This document shows, piece after piece, positions 52,230 to 62,227 of a DNA stretch of 64,000 bases (position 1 is the first letter of the stretch; the number at the start of each line of letters is the position of its first letter). Location of the stretch: assembly GCF_900112755.1 (NCBI RefSeq), contig NZ_FOMW01000014.1, positions 21,379-85,378 of the forward strand. The letters run 5' to 3'. Made by a program: the position numbers and the translations under genes. The stretch is from Sulfitobacter brevis (GTDB lineage Bacteria; Pseudomonadota; Alphaproteobacteria; Rhodobacterales; Rhodobacteraceae). The notes under the pieces were generated by a model that had not been told where the DNA came from, did no database searches, and saw only the letters and a program-made list of their open reading frames with translations.

Positions 52230-53591
52230 ATGGAAGCGATAACCGAAGCAGCACGGCAAACGACCGTCATTCATCGAACTGATGTTCTTGTTGTCGGCTC
52301 GGGTCCAGGCGGACTTTCCGCAGCACTAGCTGCCGCGCGGGCAGGAGTTGATGTGTGCCTTGTCGAAAGGTTCGGCTGCTTTGGCGGCAACATTACTGTG
52401 GTGGGTGTCGAGGGTTTCGCGTGGTATCGCCACGAAGCTACCGTCGAGGCCAACGGTATCGGGCGCGAGTTTGAAGAGCGCGCCAAAGCCATGGGTGCTG
52501 CAGTACCCGAGAGCCAGTCTCTCAGCTATGAGATCGACAGCGAAGGTTTCAAGCTCGTTGCAGACCGTCTTGTCGAAGAGGCCGGCATTCATGGCATGTT
52601 GCACCGGCAGTTTGTGGCCCCTGTGATGGATGGCGACCGCATTACCGGCATCATTGTTGAATCCAAAGCGGGCCGCGAAGCAATTTTGGCCAAAGTAGTC
52701 ATAGACGCGACAGGTGACGCCGATGTTGCATATCGCGCGGGTGCGGCGACGCACATGACGTCGCCAGAGGACATGCAAGCGGCCAGTGTGATGTTCCATC
52801 TTGCGGGTGTGAACAAGTCCGCGTTCATGGCCGAGGTGCAGAGCGATCCGCAAACTTACAAAGATTGGTCCACTGGCGAATGGACGGTTGAGACAGACGG
52901 AAAAGAAGATGACATGTTCTCTCCCTTCCTGAAAAAGCCCTTTGCAAAAGCAATCGAGGACGGACTTATCCCCAAGCATCTGAACACTATCGCGGGGACT
53001 TGGGGTGCGATGCATGATACGGGCGAGCTGACCTATATGAACCTCGTGCATCTAGCAGGGGTTGACGGCACGGACCCCGACAGCATGACCAAAGGCGAGA
53101 TCGAGGGTCGCAAGCAGGCTATGCTGGCGATTGAGGCACTGCGCCAATATATGCCCGGTTGCAGCGGCGTGCGGTTGCGGAATTTTGGTATGTCGATCGG
53201 TATCCGCGACACGCGCAAAATTGATGCGGTCTATAACATGACAGAAAACGATGTCCGCAATCAGGGCCGCTTTGACGACACCATCGGCATCTACCCTGAA
53301 TTCATCGACGGTTACGGCATTCTGATTATCCCGACAACAGGTCGTTACATGCAGATCCCTTATCGCTCGATGCTTCCCAAAGGCGTTAAGGGGTTGCTGG
53401 TTGCAGGGCGGGCAATTGGCGGTGATCGCGTGGCTCATGCCGCAACGCGCAACATGGCGTGTTGTGCCGTGGCGGGGCAGGGCGCTGGCGTTGCAGCCGC
53501 CCTTGCTGTGCGCACGGGTTGTGACGTTAGCGAAGTAAATATGGCCGAAGTGCAGGCCGGGCTGGTGAGTCAGGGAGTTCGGATAAATTGA
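52230..53591 (+). CDS. FAD-dependent oxidoreductase 1
   Basis: A 453-residue flavoprotein: N-terminal VLVVGSGPGGLSAALAAARAG (dinucleotide fold), ERFGCFGGNIT, VIDATGDADVAYRAGA, and C-terminal LLVAGRAIGGDRVAHAATRNMACC. It belongs to the FAD-dependent group typified by PF12831, which contains a CFGG-type segment. Function is not predictable in detail. It overlaps its paralogue by 4 bp. Confidence 0.82.
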   Translation: MEAITEAARQTTVIHRTDVLVVGSGPGGLSAALAAARAGVDVCLVERFGCFGGNITVVGVEGFAWYRHEATVEANGIGREFEERAKAMGAAVPESQSLSYEIDSEGFKLVADRLVEEAGIHGMLHRQFVAPVMDGDRITGIIVESKAGREAILAKVVIDATGDADVAYRAGAATHMTSPEDMQAASVMFHLAGVNKSAFMAEVQSDPQTYKDWSTGEWTVETDGKEDDMFSPFLKKPFAKAIEDGLIPKHLNTIAGTWGAMHDTGELTYMNLVHLAGVDGTDPDSMTKGEIEGRKQAMLAIEALRQYMPGCSGVRLRNFGMSIGIRDTRKIDAVYNMTENDVRNQGRFDDTIGIYPEFIDGYGILIIPTTGRYMQIPYRSMLPKGVKGLLVAGRAIGGDRVAHAATRNMACCAVAGQGAGVAAALAVRTGCDVSEVNMAEVQAGLVSQGVRIN

Positions 53592-54895
53592 CCAGTAGAA
53601 TTATCAACGCCAATCAACGGCGGCTGGATTGCGACGTCGCAGTCATTGGTGGCGGAACCGCTGGGTTTGGGGCGGCAATTGCCGCCGCGCGCGCGGGTCT
53701 GTCTGTGCGCCTTGTTGAGGCTGGCCCCAAGGTCGGTGGCGTAATGGCGTTCTGTCCAGGGATGCCGTGGGGCGGGGGCTATCCTCAGGGTCGTACCATC
53801 GGTGGGATTTTTTCGGAACTGACCGACAGGCTTGCACAGATGACCCCGCCAGCGGCTGAGGTGCGTGCCTGCGCGCTGGAGAATTTCGGTCTAGAAGTGC
53901 TCTATGATCATGAGGCCGCTACCCTTGTGATGTTGGAGATGCTCTCGGAGGCGGGTGTCATTCTTCATCTGAACAGCTTTGCTTTGAACCCCAACATGCA
54001 GGGCGACTTGATTGCAAGCATCGACTGCGCGGATCGGCGCGGTACATTTACTTTGGTGCCAAAAATGGTGATCGATTGCTCAGGCGATGGCGATATTTCG
54101 GCCAAGTCTGGTGTGCCGTTCTCGCTAGGGGACGCGCAGGGCAACATGATGGCCGTAACCCTGTCCTTTCATATGATCGGCGCCGATTGTGAGAAGGTCT
54201 TTGCAGGTGCTGACCCTTATTTTCAGCAGCTGGCGGCGCAAGGGATCGCCGATGGCCTGCTTCACCCTGATTTGCATAAGCTTTATCTGATGCAGGGGTT
54301 TCAAGCGAACAGTGTGTTTTGCAACACTGTCACCATCAGAGGCGTTGACGGAACGGACTCGGATGCTGTGACACGCGCCACACAAGAGGGCCGCCGCAGG
54401 TGTCATCAGGTCGCGCGTTTTCTGGTCGATCGTGTGTCAGGTTTTGAAACGGCGCAAATGTGGGCGGTTGGTCCCACGGTTGGTGTGCGTGAAACCCGCA
54501 AGTTGGAAGCCGTCTACCGTATTACGGGCGAAGACATTGCCATTGGCACCAAGTTTGCGGATGGGATTGTGGCCTGTGACAACCCGATAGACGACGTGAT
54601 GCGTGATACCGCTGAGATGACCCATGATGCAGCTGTGCAGCAGGGCGACTATTATACGATCCCCTTCAGGTCACTCATACCTCGCAAAATCGCAAACCTG
54701 TTGTTCGCAGGGCGGCTTATCTCGGCCGACCCTGTGGCCTTTGCCTCAGTAAGGGGGATGCCGCAATGTATTGCAATGGGGCAAGCCTGTGGTGTTGCGG
54801 TGTCTTTGGCGGTGGAGAAAGGTTGTAGCATGCAAATACTGGACACCACCGAGGTCACCGCCGTACTGGCTGAGCAGGGTGTTTGGGTAAAATGA
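53588..54895 (+). CDS. FAD-dependent oxidoreductase 2 (paralogue of the preceding gene)
   Basis: A 435-residue paralogue with the same architecture: CDVAVIGGGTAGFGAAIAAARAG, VGGVMAFCPGMPWGGGY, VIDCSGDGDISAKSGV, and C-terminal LLFAGRLISADPVAFASVRGM. The start codon is TTG, overlapping the previous stop (TTGA). Two adjacent paralogues may form a heteromeric dehydrogenase (inference). Confidence 0.8.
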   Translation: MTSRIINANQRRLDCDVAVIGGGTAGFGAAIAAARAGLSVRLVEAGPKVGGVMAFCPGMPWGGGYPQGRTIGGIFSELTDRLAQMTPPAAEVRACALENFGLEVLYDHEAATLVMLEMLSEAGVILHLNSFALNPNMQGDLIASIDCADRRGTFTLVPKMVIDCSGDGDISAKSGVPFSLGDAQGNMMAVTLSFHMIGADCEKVFAGADPYFQQLAAQGIADGLLHPDLHKLYLMQGFQANSVFCNTVTIRGVDGTDSDAVTRATQEGRRRCHQVARFLVDRVSGFETAQMWAVGPTVGVRETRKLEAVYRITGEDIAIGTKFADGIVACDNPIDDVMRDTAEMTHDAAVQQGDYYTIPFRSLIPRKIANLLFAGRLISADPVAFASVRGMPQCIAMGQACGVAVSLAVEKGCSMQILDTTEVTAVLAEQGVWVK

Positions 54896-54932
54896 GTGCG
54901 CTTTGCGGCGTCAAGAAAAACGAGAGACAATT

Positions 54933-55055
54933 ATGGAGACGAATTTGTCAAAGCTTGAACTGCGTGGTGAGCGTGTTCAAGTTCCATCAGCGCAAGCTGA
55001 TGTCCGCGACAGGGTTGAGACAGGAAAACACAAACACACCTCAAATGAAGAATAA
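54933..55055 (+). CDS. Possible small ORF or gene remnant
   Basis: A 40-codon frame starting METNLSKLELRGERVQVPSA after GAGAGA, in the 263-nt gap before the enolase gene. It may be a fragment of a deleted gene or unrelated leader sequence. No family is recognised. Confidence 0.25.
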   Translation: METNLSKLELRGERVQVPSAQADVRDRVETGKHKHTSNEE

Positions 55056-55158
55056 CTTCTGTTTGCCCTAAGGCTATCTTTTGGTTGTTTGTCCTGTTTC
55101 CACGACAGCGGGATGGTGTGGTTGCGGTCAAACAGGCCGTAAGCCGTTAAGAGGCCAA

Positions 55159-56316
55159 ATGAACCGCATTGTCCGACTTGAGACGTTTCATAACGAATTT
55201 GTCTGCTTTGTACGTGTCACGGCAGAAGATGGCGTATTTGGTTGGGGCCAGACGTCGACCTATAATGCGGACATAACGGCGCAGGTCTTTCATCGACAGA
55301 TCGTGCCTTGGGCGCTTGGTGCCGACAGCAGCAACATCGGCGCTTTGATCCATCTTATTGAACGGCGTGAACACAAATACCCTGGCAGCTATCGCGCACG
55401 CGCGCTTGCCGGCTTGGACACGGCATTGTGGGACATGGCTGGACGGCGCGTTGGCAAGCCGGTCGCCAGTCTGATCGGTGGCTCCCCCGGACCGGTTCGG
55501 GCATATGCAAGCTCGATGAAGCGCGATATTTCCCCGACGCATGAAGCTGAACGGCTGGTTCGGCTATGCGCCGAGCAGGGGTTCACGGCGGCAAAGTGGC
55601 GGATCGGTGCAGAATGCGGTGATGACGTCGATGAATGGCCCGGACGGACGGAAGAGATCATCCCGCTGCTGTCGCGCGCCCTGGGCGACGGCATCGAGAA
55701 GTTAGTGGATGCCAATTCAGGTTTTTCCGTGCCGCGCGCCATCGCCGTTGGGCGGGTGCTTGAAGAACATGGTATTAGCCATTTTGAAGAACCGGTTGCC
55801 TACTGGGATATTGAAGCTACCCGGGCGGTGACTGCGGCACTCGATATTGACGTGACGGGGGGAGAGCAGGACTGGGACATGGTGACATGGAAGCGCATTA
55901 TCGACATGCGTGCGGTCGACATCGTTCAGCCTGACGTCATGTATATGGGCGGTTTGTCGCGCACCCTAGAGGTCGCCGGCCTTGCGGCTGCCGCAGGCGT
56001 GACCTGCACACCCCATGCCGCCAATCTTTCGTTGGTCACGATTTGCACCATGCACTTGATGGCTGCGATCCCAAACGCTGGCAAATACCTCGAACTGTCA
56101 ATCGAGGGGGACGACTACTATCCGTGGCAGCGCGACTTGTTCCTCGGTCGCCCCTTTGAAGTCGTGGATGGCCACGTGACGGTCTCGGATGCACCCGGCT
56201 GGGGAGTGGAGATCAGCCCTAACTGGCTTGACCGGTCCATCTACACGGAGGCCGCACTCGAAACGTTTAAGCCTAGCGCCTACGGGGCGCTTTATCACAA
56301 AGGAGAAAAATTATGA
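55159..56316 (+). CDS. Mandelate racemase/muconate lactonizing enzyme family protein
   Basis: A 385-residue enolase-superfamily enzyme. The C-terminal barrel shows the catalytic AKWRIG (KxR form), metal ligands in VDANSGF, HFEEPV and GGEQDWD, and the general-base histidine in CTPHAANLSL. It belongs near mandelate racemase/acid sugar dehydratases. The start MNRIVRL at 55159 has AAGAGG upstream; the frame reaches further up but is leader. It is coupled to the transporter genes and probably acts on the imported compound. Confidence 0.83.
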   Translation: MNRIVRLETFHNEFVCFVRVTAEDGVFGWGQTSTYNADITAQVFHRQIVPWALGADSSNIGALIHLIERREHKYPGSYRARALAGLDTALWDMAGRRVGKPVASLIGGSPGPVRAYASSMKRDISPTHEAERLVRLCAEQGFTAAKWRIGAECGDDVDEWPGRTEEIIPLLSRALGDGIEKLVDANSGFSVPRAIAVGRVLEEHGISHFEEPVAYWDIEATRAVTAALDIDVTGGEQDWDMVTWKRIIDMRAVDIVQPDVMYMGGLSRTLEVAGLAAAAGVTCTPHAANLSLVTICTMHLMAAIPNAGKYLELSIEGDDYYPWQRDLFLGRPFEVVDGHVTVSDAPGWGVEISPNWLDRSIYTEAALETFKPSAYGALYHKGEKL

Positions 56317-57875
56317 ATAGCCCCATGCTTCCGCGCGGAATGTCCCGACGCGGCCTACTAAAGAGCGGGATCGCGATGACGACGGCGAGCTTAATATTGC
56401 CAGCCGGTATGGCAATGGCCCAGTCGGAACCGAAGAAGGGCGGCGTGTTCCGCGTCGGGATTGGCCATGGGTCCTCGACAGACAGTTACGACCCCGGCCT
56501 TTGGGATAATCTTTACGCCCAGACCTATGCTGCGGCGCGTCACAACCAACTGATCGAGATTGGGGCCGATGGAAATTTGGCTCCGGAAATAGCGGAAAGC
56601 TGGACCTCTGCGGACGGGATGACTTGGGTTTTCAAGATCCGCGAAGGCGTGACCTTCCATTCCGGCAAGACGCTTACACCCGATGATGTTGTGGCCTCGC
56701 TGAACCACCATCGTGGCGATGCTTCGACCTCGGCGGCAAAGCCCTATTTTGATGCCGTGACTGATATCAAGGTTGATGGCCCTAACGTTGTTATTACGAT
56801 CAATGCACCAAATGCCGACTTCCCCTATCTGATGTCAGACTATCACCTCGCAATTATGCCGGGGACCGATGGCAAAATCGACGTTACATCCGCTGACGGT
56901 TGCGGCGGTTACATGGTGGACAGCTATGAGGCTGGCATTCAGGCCACGCTGAACCGCAATCCGAACTACTGGAAGTCGGACCGCGCCCATTTCGACCAGA
57001 TCGTGCTTTTGACGATCCTTGATCCGGCGGCGCGACTGAATGCGCTGATGACCGGCGAAGTGGATACGATCGATCAGGTCGATCCGGCCACGATCGGGCT
57101 TTTGGAAAGCCGGGGCGTTGCCAAGATCCTGTCGATATCAGGCAATGCGCATTACGTTTTCCCGATGGATAGCCGCGCGGCCCCATTCAATGATAACAAC
57201 GTTCGTCTGGCACTGAAATACTCCTTTGATCGGCAGGAACTGGTGGACAAGATCCTCGCTGGCCACGGTTCGGTCTCAAATGACAACCCGATTGGCCCTG
57301 CCAGCCGCTATTACTACGCCGAGATGGAGGCCAAGACCTACGACCCCGACAAGGCCAAATTCCACCTCAAAGAAGCCGGAATGGACACGCTGGAGGTCAC
57401 AATTTCGGCCGCCAATGCCGCCTTCTCGGGCGCAGTCGATGCAGCCGTCTTGATGAGCGAGAAAGCGGCTGCTGCGGGCATCAAAATCACCGTGGACCGG
57501 GAGCCAGACGATGGCTATTGGGACAACGTCTGGATGAAAAAGCCGTTCGTCGCCTCCTACTGGGGTGGTCGTCCGGTGGAGGATCAGATGTTCACGACGG
57601 CCTATCAGACGGGCGCATCCTGGAATGAAACCTTTTGGTCCAACGAAAAGTTCGACGGCTTGCTAGTCGCCGCACGGTCCGAGCTTGACGAAGCGAAGCG
57701 GCGCGAAATGTACCAGGAAATGCAGCGGATAGTGTCCTTCGAAGGCTCGACCATTATTCCAATGTACAATAACTACGTGATGGCGTTGTCGAACGCGATC
57801 GCGACACCTGAAAAGGTTTCAAATAACTGGAACCTCGACGGCTTCCGCTGCGTAGAGCGTTGGTGGTTCGCCTGA
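56313..57875 (+). CDS. Dpp/Opp-type substrate-binding protein
   Basis: A 520-residue periplasmic solute-binding protein with a twin-arginine-like signal (SRRGLLKSGIAMTTASLILP, about 10-30). Typical family parts are WVFKIREGVTFHSGKTLTPDDVVASLNHH, GGYMVDSYEAGIQATLNRNPNYWK, and VRLALKYSFDRQELVDKI. It binds a peptide-like or other small substrate for the importer encoded next. It overlaps the enolase gene by 4 bp. A hairpin follows the stop. Confidence 0.88.
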   Translation: MNSPMLPRGMSRRGLLKSGIAMTTASLILPAGMAMAQSEPKKGGVFRVGIGHGSSTDSYDPGLWDNLYAQTYAAARHNQLIEIGADGNLAPEIAESWTSADGMTWVFKIREGVTFHSGKTLTPDDVVASLNHHRGDASTSAAKPYFDAVTDIKVDGPNVVITINAPNADFPYLMSDYHLAIMPGTDGKIDVTSADGCGGYMVDSYEAGIQATLNRNPNYWKSDRAHFDQIVLLTILDPAARLNALMTGEVDTIDQVDPATIGLLESRGVAKILSISGNAHYVFPMDSRAAPFNDNNVRLALKYSFDRQELVDKILAGHGSVSNDNPIGPASRYYYAEMEAKTYDPDKAKFHLKEAGMDTLEVTISAANAAFSGAVDAAVLMSEKAAAAGIKITVDREPDDGYWDNVWMKKPFVASYWGGRPVEDQMFTTAYQTGASWNETFWSNEKFDGLLVAARSELDEAKRREMYQEMQRIVSFEGSTIIPMYNNYVMALSNAIATPEKVSNNWNLDGFRCVERWWFA

Positions 57876-57895
57876 TCGTTCTAACTTGAAAATCG

Positions 57896-57924
57896 GACTC
57901 TGCTTGGCAATGCCTGGCAGAGTC
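57896..57924 (+). terminator. Hairpin after the Dpp-type binding-protein gene
   Basis: GACTCTGC (57896-57903) and GCAGAGTC (57917-57924), a perfect 8-bp stem, about 20 nt after the stop. It has no clear T-run. Like the 45691 hairpin it separates binding protein and permeases. Confidence 0.45.
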
Positions 57925-57988
57925 GTTCGAAAGCATAATCCAAGCCGGCGTAAAGGCCGCTGGGTGTGAACTGAAATCGGGGGGAAAG

Positions 57989-58942
57989 ATGGCTGATATT
58001 TGGCGTATGATCGGGCGCAGGCTGCTTTTGGGCATACTAACTCTTTTCGTAATTTCATTGGTGATTTTTGGTGCGACAGAATTGTTGCCGGGCGATCTGG
58101 CGCGCGAGTTGTTGGGCCAGTCTGCAACCGAAGAAACACTGGCTGCATTACGCGAACAGCTTGGCCTCAATGATCCGGCACCGCTGCGCTACTTGAAGTG
58201 GTTGATGGGTGTCTTACAGGGCGACTTCGGCGTGTCGATGGCCACGCAAAAGCCGATTGCCGAACTGGTTGGTGCCCGGCTTGGTAATACCATGTTTCTC
58301 GCGCTATATGCCGCTGCCCTTGCGATTCCACTGTCGTTGGTTCTTGGCATCTTGGCGGCCCTATGGCGCAACTCGATCTTTGATCGTGCATCAAATGCTT
58401 TAGCGCTTACCTCGATTTCGTTCCCCGAGTTCTTTGTGGCCTACATTCTTGTCTTGTGGCTGGCACAAACCGGCATCTTCCCTTCGATGGTGCGGATTAC
58501 CGGATCAACCACCTTTGGTGACCGGCTATACATGTCATTCCTGCCCGCGCTGACACTGACGCTTGTCGTCACTGCCCACATGATGCGGATGACGCGGGCG
58601 GCCATTATCAACCTGCTGGCCAGTCCATATATCGAGATGGCCCGACTGAAAGGAATGTCCCCCTTACGTGTTGTACTGCGCCATGCGGTGCCGAATGCGC
58701 TGGCCCCGATCATCAACGTCGTGGCACTGAACCTCGCCTATCTCATTACCGGGGTCGTCATCGTCGAGGTGGTCTTTGTCTATCCTGGGCTGGGTCAGCT
58801 GATGGTCGATGCCGTGACCAACCGAGACATCGCAGTGGTTCAGGCCATCGCCCTGATTTTTGCCACAGCTTACGTTCTCTTGAACCTGATCGCAGATGTG
58901 ATGTCGACCATCACCAATCCGCGACTAATGCATCGGAGGTAG
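57989..58942 (+). CDS. ABC transporter permease, DppB-type
   Basis: A 317-residue permease. N-terminal MIGRRLLLGILTLFVISLVIFGATELLPGD, and the EAA loop MARLKGMSPLRVVLRHAVPNALAPIINVVAL (about 215-245). Inner-membrane subunit of the importer. GGGGGAA precedes the ATG. DppC follows 4 nt downstream. Confidence 0.88.
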   Translation: MADIWRMIGRRLLLGILTLFVISLVIFGATELLPGDLARELLGQSATEETLAALREQLGLNDPAPLRYLKWLMGVLQGDFGVSMATQKPIAELVGARLGNTMFLALYAAALAIPLSLVLGILAALWRNSIFDRASNALALTSISFPEFFVAYILVLWLAQTGIFPSMVRITGSTTFGDRLYMSFLPALTLTLVVTAHMMRMTRAAIINLLASPYIEMARLKGMSPLRVVLRHAVPNALAPIINVVALNLAYLITGVVIVEVVFVYPGLGQLMVDAVTNRDIAVVQAIALIFATAYVLLNLIADVMSTITNPRLMHRR

Positions 58943-58946
58943 GGAT

Positions 58947-59861
58947 ATGACGATATTTCTTTCCTTGATCGTTGGCCTTGCCCTGTTCTTTGCAATTGGG
59001 ATCAGCGCCCGGGCTGCATTTCGAACGCTTGCCCCCGATCATCAAAAACCAACATTCCGTGACATGCCGTTGACGGCATCATTTGGCATCGCGATCATCC
59101 TGGTTTACGTGCTGGTTTCTCTTCTGGGCCCTGTCATAGCTCCGTTTGGAGAGGGCGAGGTCGTAGGCGCGCAATATCTGCCTTGGGCCGCGCCGCACTA
59201 TCTTGGCACAGACAAGCTCGGCCGTGACATGCTTACCCGCCTTGTTTACGGTGCCCGCAACACCGTGGGTATTGCTTTTGCTACCACGATTCTGGCTTTT
59301 GTCGTAGGGTCGGTTCTTGGCATCTGGGCGGCGCTCGTGGGTGGCTGGGTGGACAACTGGATGTCGCGCTTCGTTGATGCGCTGATGGCCATTCCGGCGC
59401 TGATTTTCTCGCTCCTTCTGCTCACCATCTTTGGTACTTCGGTGTTGACACTGATCCTTGTCATCGCCGCCGTCGATGCGACGCGGGTCTATAGGCTGGC
59501 GCGTTCAGTTGCCCAAGACATTGTGGTGATGGACTATATCGAGGCCGCCCGTCTGCGGGGCGAGAACAACTGGCGCCTTATCCGACGCGAGATTCTGCCC
59601 AATGCCATGGCGCCTCTGGTGGCTGAATTCGGGCTGCGTTTCTGCTTTGTATTTCTTGCCATTTCGGCGCTGTCTTTCCTTGGTCTGGGCATTAAGCCGC
59701 CCACGGCAGATTGGGGGAGCATGGTGCGCGAAAATGCGACATTGATCGCCTTTGGTGACGTTACCCCATTGCTTCCGGCGGGGGCTATTGCACTGCTAAC
59801 AGTGGCAGTAAACTTCGTTGTGGACTGGCAACTGCACCGCGCAAGCGGCTTGAAGGAGTAG
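58947..59861 (+). CDS. ABC transporter permease, DppC-type
   Basis: A 304-residue permease: YLGTDKLGRDMLTRLVYGARNTVGIAFATT and the EAA loop YIEAARLRGENNWRLIRREILPNAMAPLVAEF. Second membrane subunit; one base separates it from the ATPase gene. Confidence 0.88.
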   Translation: MTIFLSLIVGLALFFAIGISARAAFRTLAPDHQKPTFRDMPLTASFGIAIILVYVLVSLLGPVIAPFGEGEVVGAQYLPWAAPHYLGTDKLGRDMLTRLVYGARNTVGIAFATTILAFVVGSVLGIWAALVGGWVDNWMSRFVDALMAIPALIFSLLLLTIFGTSVLTLILVIAAVDATRVYRLARSVAQDIVVMDYIEAARLRGENNWRLIRREILPNAMAPLVAEFGLRFCFVFLAISALSFLGLGIKPPTADWGSMVRENATLIAFGDVTPLLPAGAIALLTVAVNFVVDWQLHRASGLKE

Positions 59862-59862
59862 G

Positions 59863-61482
59863 ATGATGGAAAAACAGGTGCTTCTCACCATCAAGGGTTT
59901 GCAGATTGAAGGCCGTTCGGGCGATGCTTGGCACCCGATTGTCAAAGGTGTGGATTTGACTCTCCACAAGGGCGAGGTACTGGGCTTGATCGGAGAATCC
60001 GGCGCCGGCAAGTCCACGCTCGGCCTTGCTGCAATGGGCTTTGCCCGTGACGGCTGTCGCATCTCTGGTGGGACAATTGACTTTGACGGCATCGACTTGC
60101 GCCAGGCACCCGAGGCGCAGCGGCGCGGCCTGCGTGGCAAGCGCATCGCTTATGTTGCCCAATCCGCTGCAGCCAGCTTCAACCCCTCGCACAAACTGAT
60201 AGACCAGTATTGCGAAGGCCCTGTTGTTCATGGGGTCATGCCGCGCAAAAATGCAGAATCCGATGCGGTTGAACTTTACCGTCGCATGCGACTGCCCAAT
60301 CCTGAAGATATCGGCTTTCGTTATCCGCATCAGGTATCGGGTGGGCAGTTGCAGCGGGCGATGACGGCCATGGCGATGGCGTGTCGCCCTGATCTCATCA
60401 TTTTTGACGAGCCAACCACCGCGCTTGACGTGACCACCCAGATTGAGGTGCTGGCCGCGATCCGCGACATCGTCCGGCAGTTTGGGACGGCTGCGATCTA
60501 CATCACTCATGATCTTGCAGTGGTGGCCCAGATGGCCGATCGCATCAAGGTTCTGCTGCGCGGCGATGAGGTGGAGGAGGCAGATACCCGTTCCATGCTG
60601 GCGGCGCCGAAGCAAGACTATACCAAAAGTCTCTGGGCGGTTCGCAGTTTTGCACGAGCGGCACAACCGCAGGCAACCGGTACGCCCGTCGTTTCGGTCC
60701 GCAACGTGACGGCGGGCTATGGTGCGGTCGATGTGCTGAAAGATATCAGCTTTGACATCCACGCGGGCCGCACAGTTGCCGTGGTGGGTGAAAGCGGATC
60801 GGGGAAATCCACGACAGCTCGGGTCATAACGGGCCTGTTGTCACCGCGTCAGGGCGAGGTCTTGATGGGTGGCAAGCCGCTGCCTTCTAGCTTCAAGGCT
60901 CGCTCACGTGACGAGTTGCGCCAATGTCAGATGATTTATCAGATGGCCGACACCGCGCTGAACCCAAAGCTACGTCTGCGCGAGCTGATTGGCCGTCCAG
61001 CCGAAATGTATCTGGGCCTAAAGGGAAAAGCACTGGAGGCCCGTATTCGTGATCTTCTGACGCTGATCGAACTGGAGCCTGATAAATATATTGATCGGTT
61101 CCCCGGTGAGCTTTCGGGCGGGCAGAAACAGCGCATCGGCATTGCTCGCGCTTTGGCTGCCGAACCGCAACTGATCATTTGTGACGAGGTTACCTCCGCT
61201 CTGGATCAGATCGTGCAAGAGGGCATTCTTAAACTGCTTGATCGGCTCCAAAGGGAATTGAACCTTGCCTTTATGTTCATCACCCATGATCTCGCCACGG
61301 TGAAATCCATCGCCGATGAAGTGGTGGTGATGCAGAATGGCGCCGTAGTCGAAAGGGGGCCGAAAGCCGCACTTTTTTCGGCTCCGCAAGAAGCCTATAC
61401 AAACCTTCTTTTATCCTCGGTCCCCGAGATGGATCCAGACTGGCTGAACCGATTGCTGGCCGCACGGGGGGAACATGCGTGA
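59863..61482 (+). CDS. ABC transporter ATPase with two nucleotide-binding domains, DppD-DppF type
   Basis: A 539-residue protein with two ATPase domains fused in one chain. Domain 1 has Walker [10 protein letters not shown] (about 45), signature [15 protein letters not shown] (about 160) and Walker [12 protein letters not shown]. Domain 2 has GESGSGKST (about 308), [15 protein letters not shown] (about 416) and [11 protein letters not shown]. It powers the Dpp-type importer, with both ATPases in one polypeptide instead of two. It overlaps the SDR gene by 8 nt. Confidence 0.9.
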   Translation: MMEKQVLLTIKGLQIEGRSGDAWHPIVKGVDLTLHKGEVLGLIGESGAGKSTLGLAAMGFARDGCRISGGTIDFDGIDLRQAPEAQRRGLRGKRIAYVAQSAAASFNPSHKLIDQYCEGPVVHGVMPRKNAESDAVELYRRMRLPNPEDIGFRYPHQVSGGQLQRAMTAMAMACRPDLIIFDEPTTALDVTTQIEVLAAIRDIVRQFGTAAIYITHDLAVVAQMADRIKVLLRGDEVEEADTRSMLAAPKQDYTKSLWAVRSFARAAQPQATGTPVVSVRNVTAGYGAVDVLKDISFDIHAGRTVAVVGESGSGKSTTARVITGLLSPRQGEVLMGGKPLPSSFKARSRDELRQCQMIYQMADTALNPKLRLRELIGRPAEMYLGLKGKALEARIRDLLTLIELEPDKYIDRFPGELSGGQKQRIGIARALAAEPQLIICDEVTSALDQIVQEGILKLLDRLQRELNLAFMFITHDLATVKSIADEVVVMQNGAVVERGPKAALFSAPQEAYTNLLLSSVPEMDPDWLNRLLAARGEHA

Positions 61483-62227
61483 CTTCGCGGGCCACGCGGC
61501 CCTTGTGACAGGTGGGGCTTCAGGTCTTGGTCTTGCAACAGCGCAGGCCTTAGCTCAGGTTGGGGTTCGCGTAGCGGCTCTTGATCTGCAACCGGGTAGT
61601 CCCAGCCCCGGCATCCTGCCTGTAGCCTGCAATGTGGCGGATGAAGCATCAGTCATTGCGGCTTTGGATACGGCCGAAACGGCGCATGGCGTGGCCCGTA
61701 TCGTGGTCAATTGCGCAGGCATCCCCGGGTCGATGAGGCTGGTCGGTCGCGACGGACCTGTTGACATGACGCGCTTTGCCCAAGTGATCGACGTCAACCT
61801 TCTCGGCACGGTCAGTGTGATGAGCAAGGCTGCAGCCCGGATGATGGCGCTGGCGCCACTTGACCCGGACGAAGCGCGTGGTGTTATCGTCAACACCGCC
61901 TCGATCACCGCTTATGAGGGGCAGATCGGCCAAGGGGCCTATGTAGCTGCAAAAGGGGCGATTGCGGCGATGACAATTCAAGCCGCACGTGAATTTGCAG
62001 CCAAGGGCGTGCGGGTTCTGGCGATTGCGCCGGGCTTGTTTCACACGCCGATGGCTGCAGACGTACCGCCAGAAATGGTCGAAGCTATCACTAACGATGC
62101 CATCTTTCCCCGCCGTTTTGGCGCGCCAGAGGATTTCGCCGATCTTTGTCTGTCGATGATCCGGAATCCAATGTTGAACGGCGAAGTTATCCGGCTGGAT
62201 GCAGGGGTCCGTCTGCGGGCGCGGTAA
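61475..62227 (+). CDS. Short-chain dehydrogenase/reductase
   Basis: A 250-residue SDR: cofactor motif TGGASGLG (about 11-18), NNAG-like NCAGIPG, catalytic serine region NTASITAYEGQIGQGAYVAAKGA with Tyr and Lys as YxxxK, and IAPGLFHTPM. The family includes many 3-hydroxyacyl-CoA dehydrogenases. It ends directly against the convergent LysR gene with no gap. Confidence 0.88.
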   Translation: MRDFAGHAALVTGGASGLGLATAQALAQVGVRVAALDLQPGSPSPGILPVACNVADEASVIAALDTAETAHGVARIVVNCAGIPGSMRLVGRDGPVDMTRFAQVIDVNLLGTVSVMSKAAARMMALAPLDPDEARGVIVNTASITAYEGQIGQGAYVAAKGAIAAMTIQAAREFAAKGVRVLAIAPGLFHTPMAADVPPEMVEAITNDAIFPRRFGAPEDFADLCLSMIRNPMLNGEVIRLDAGVRLRAR

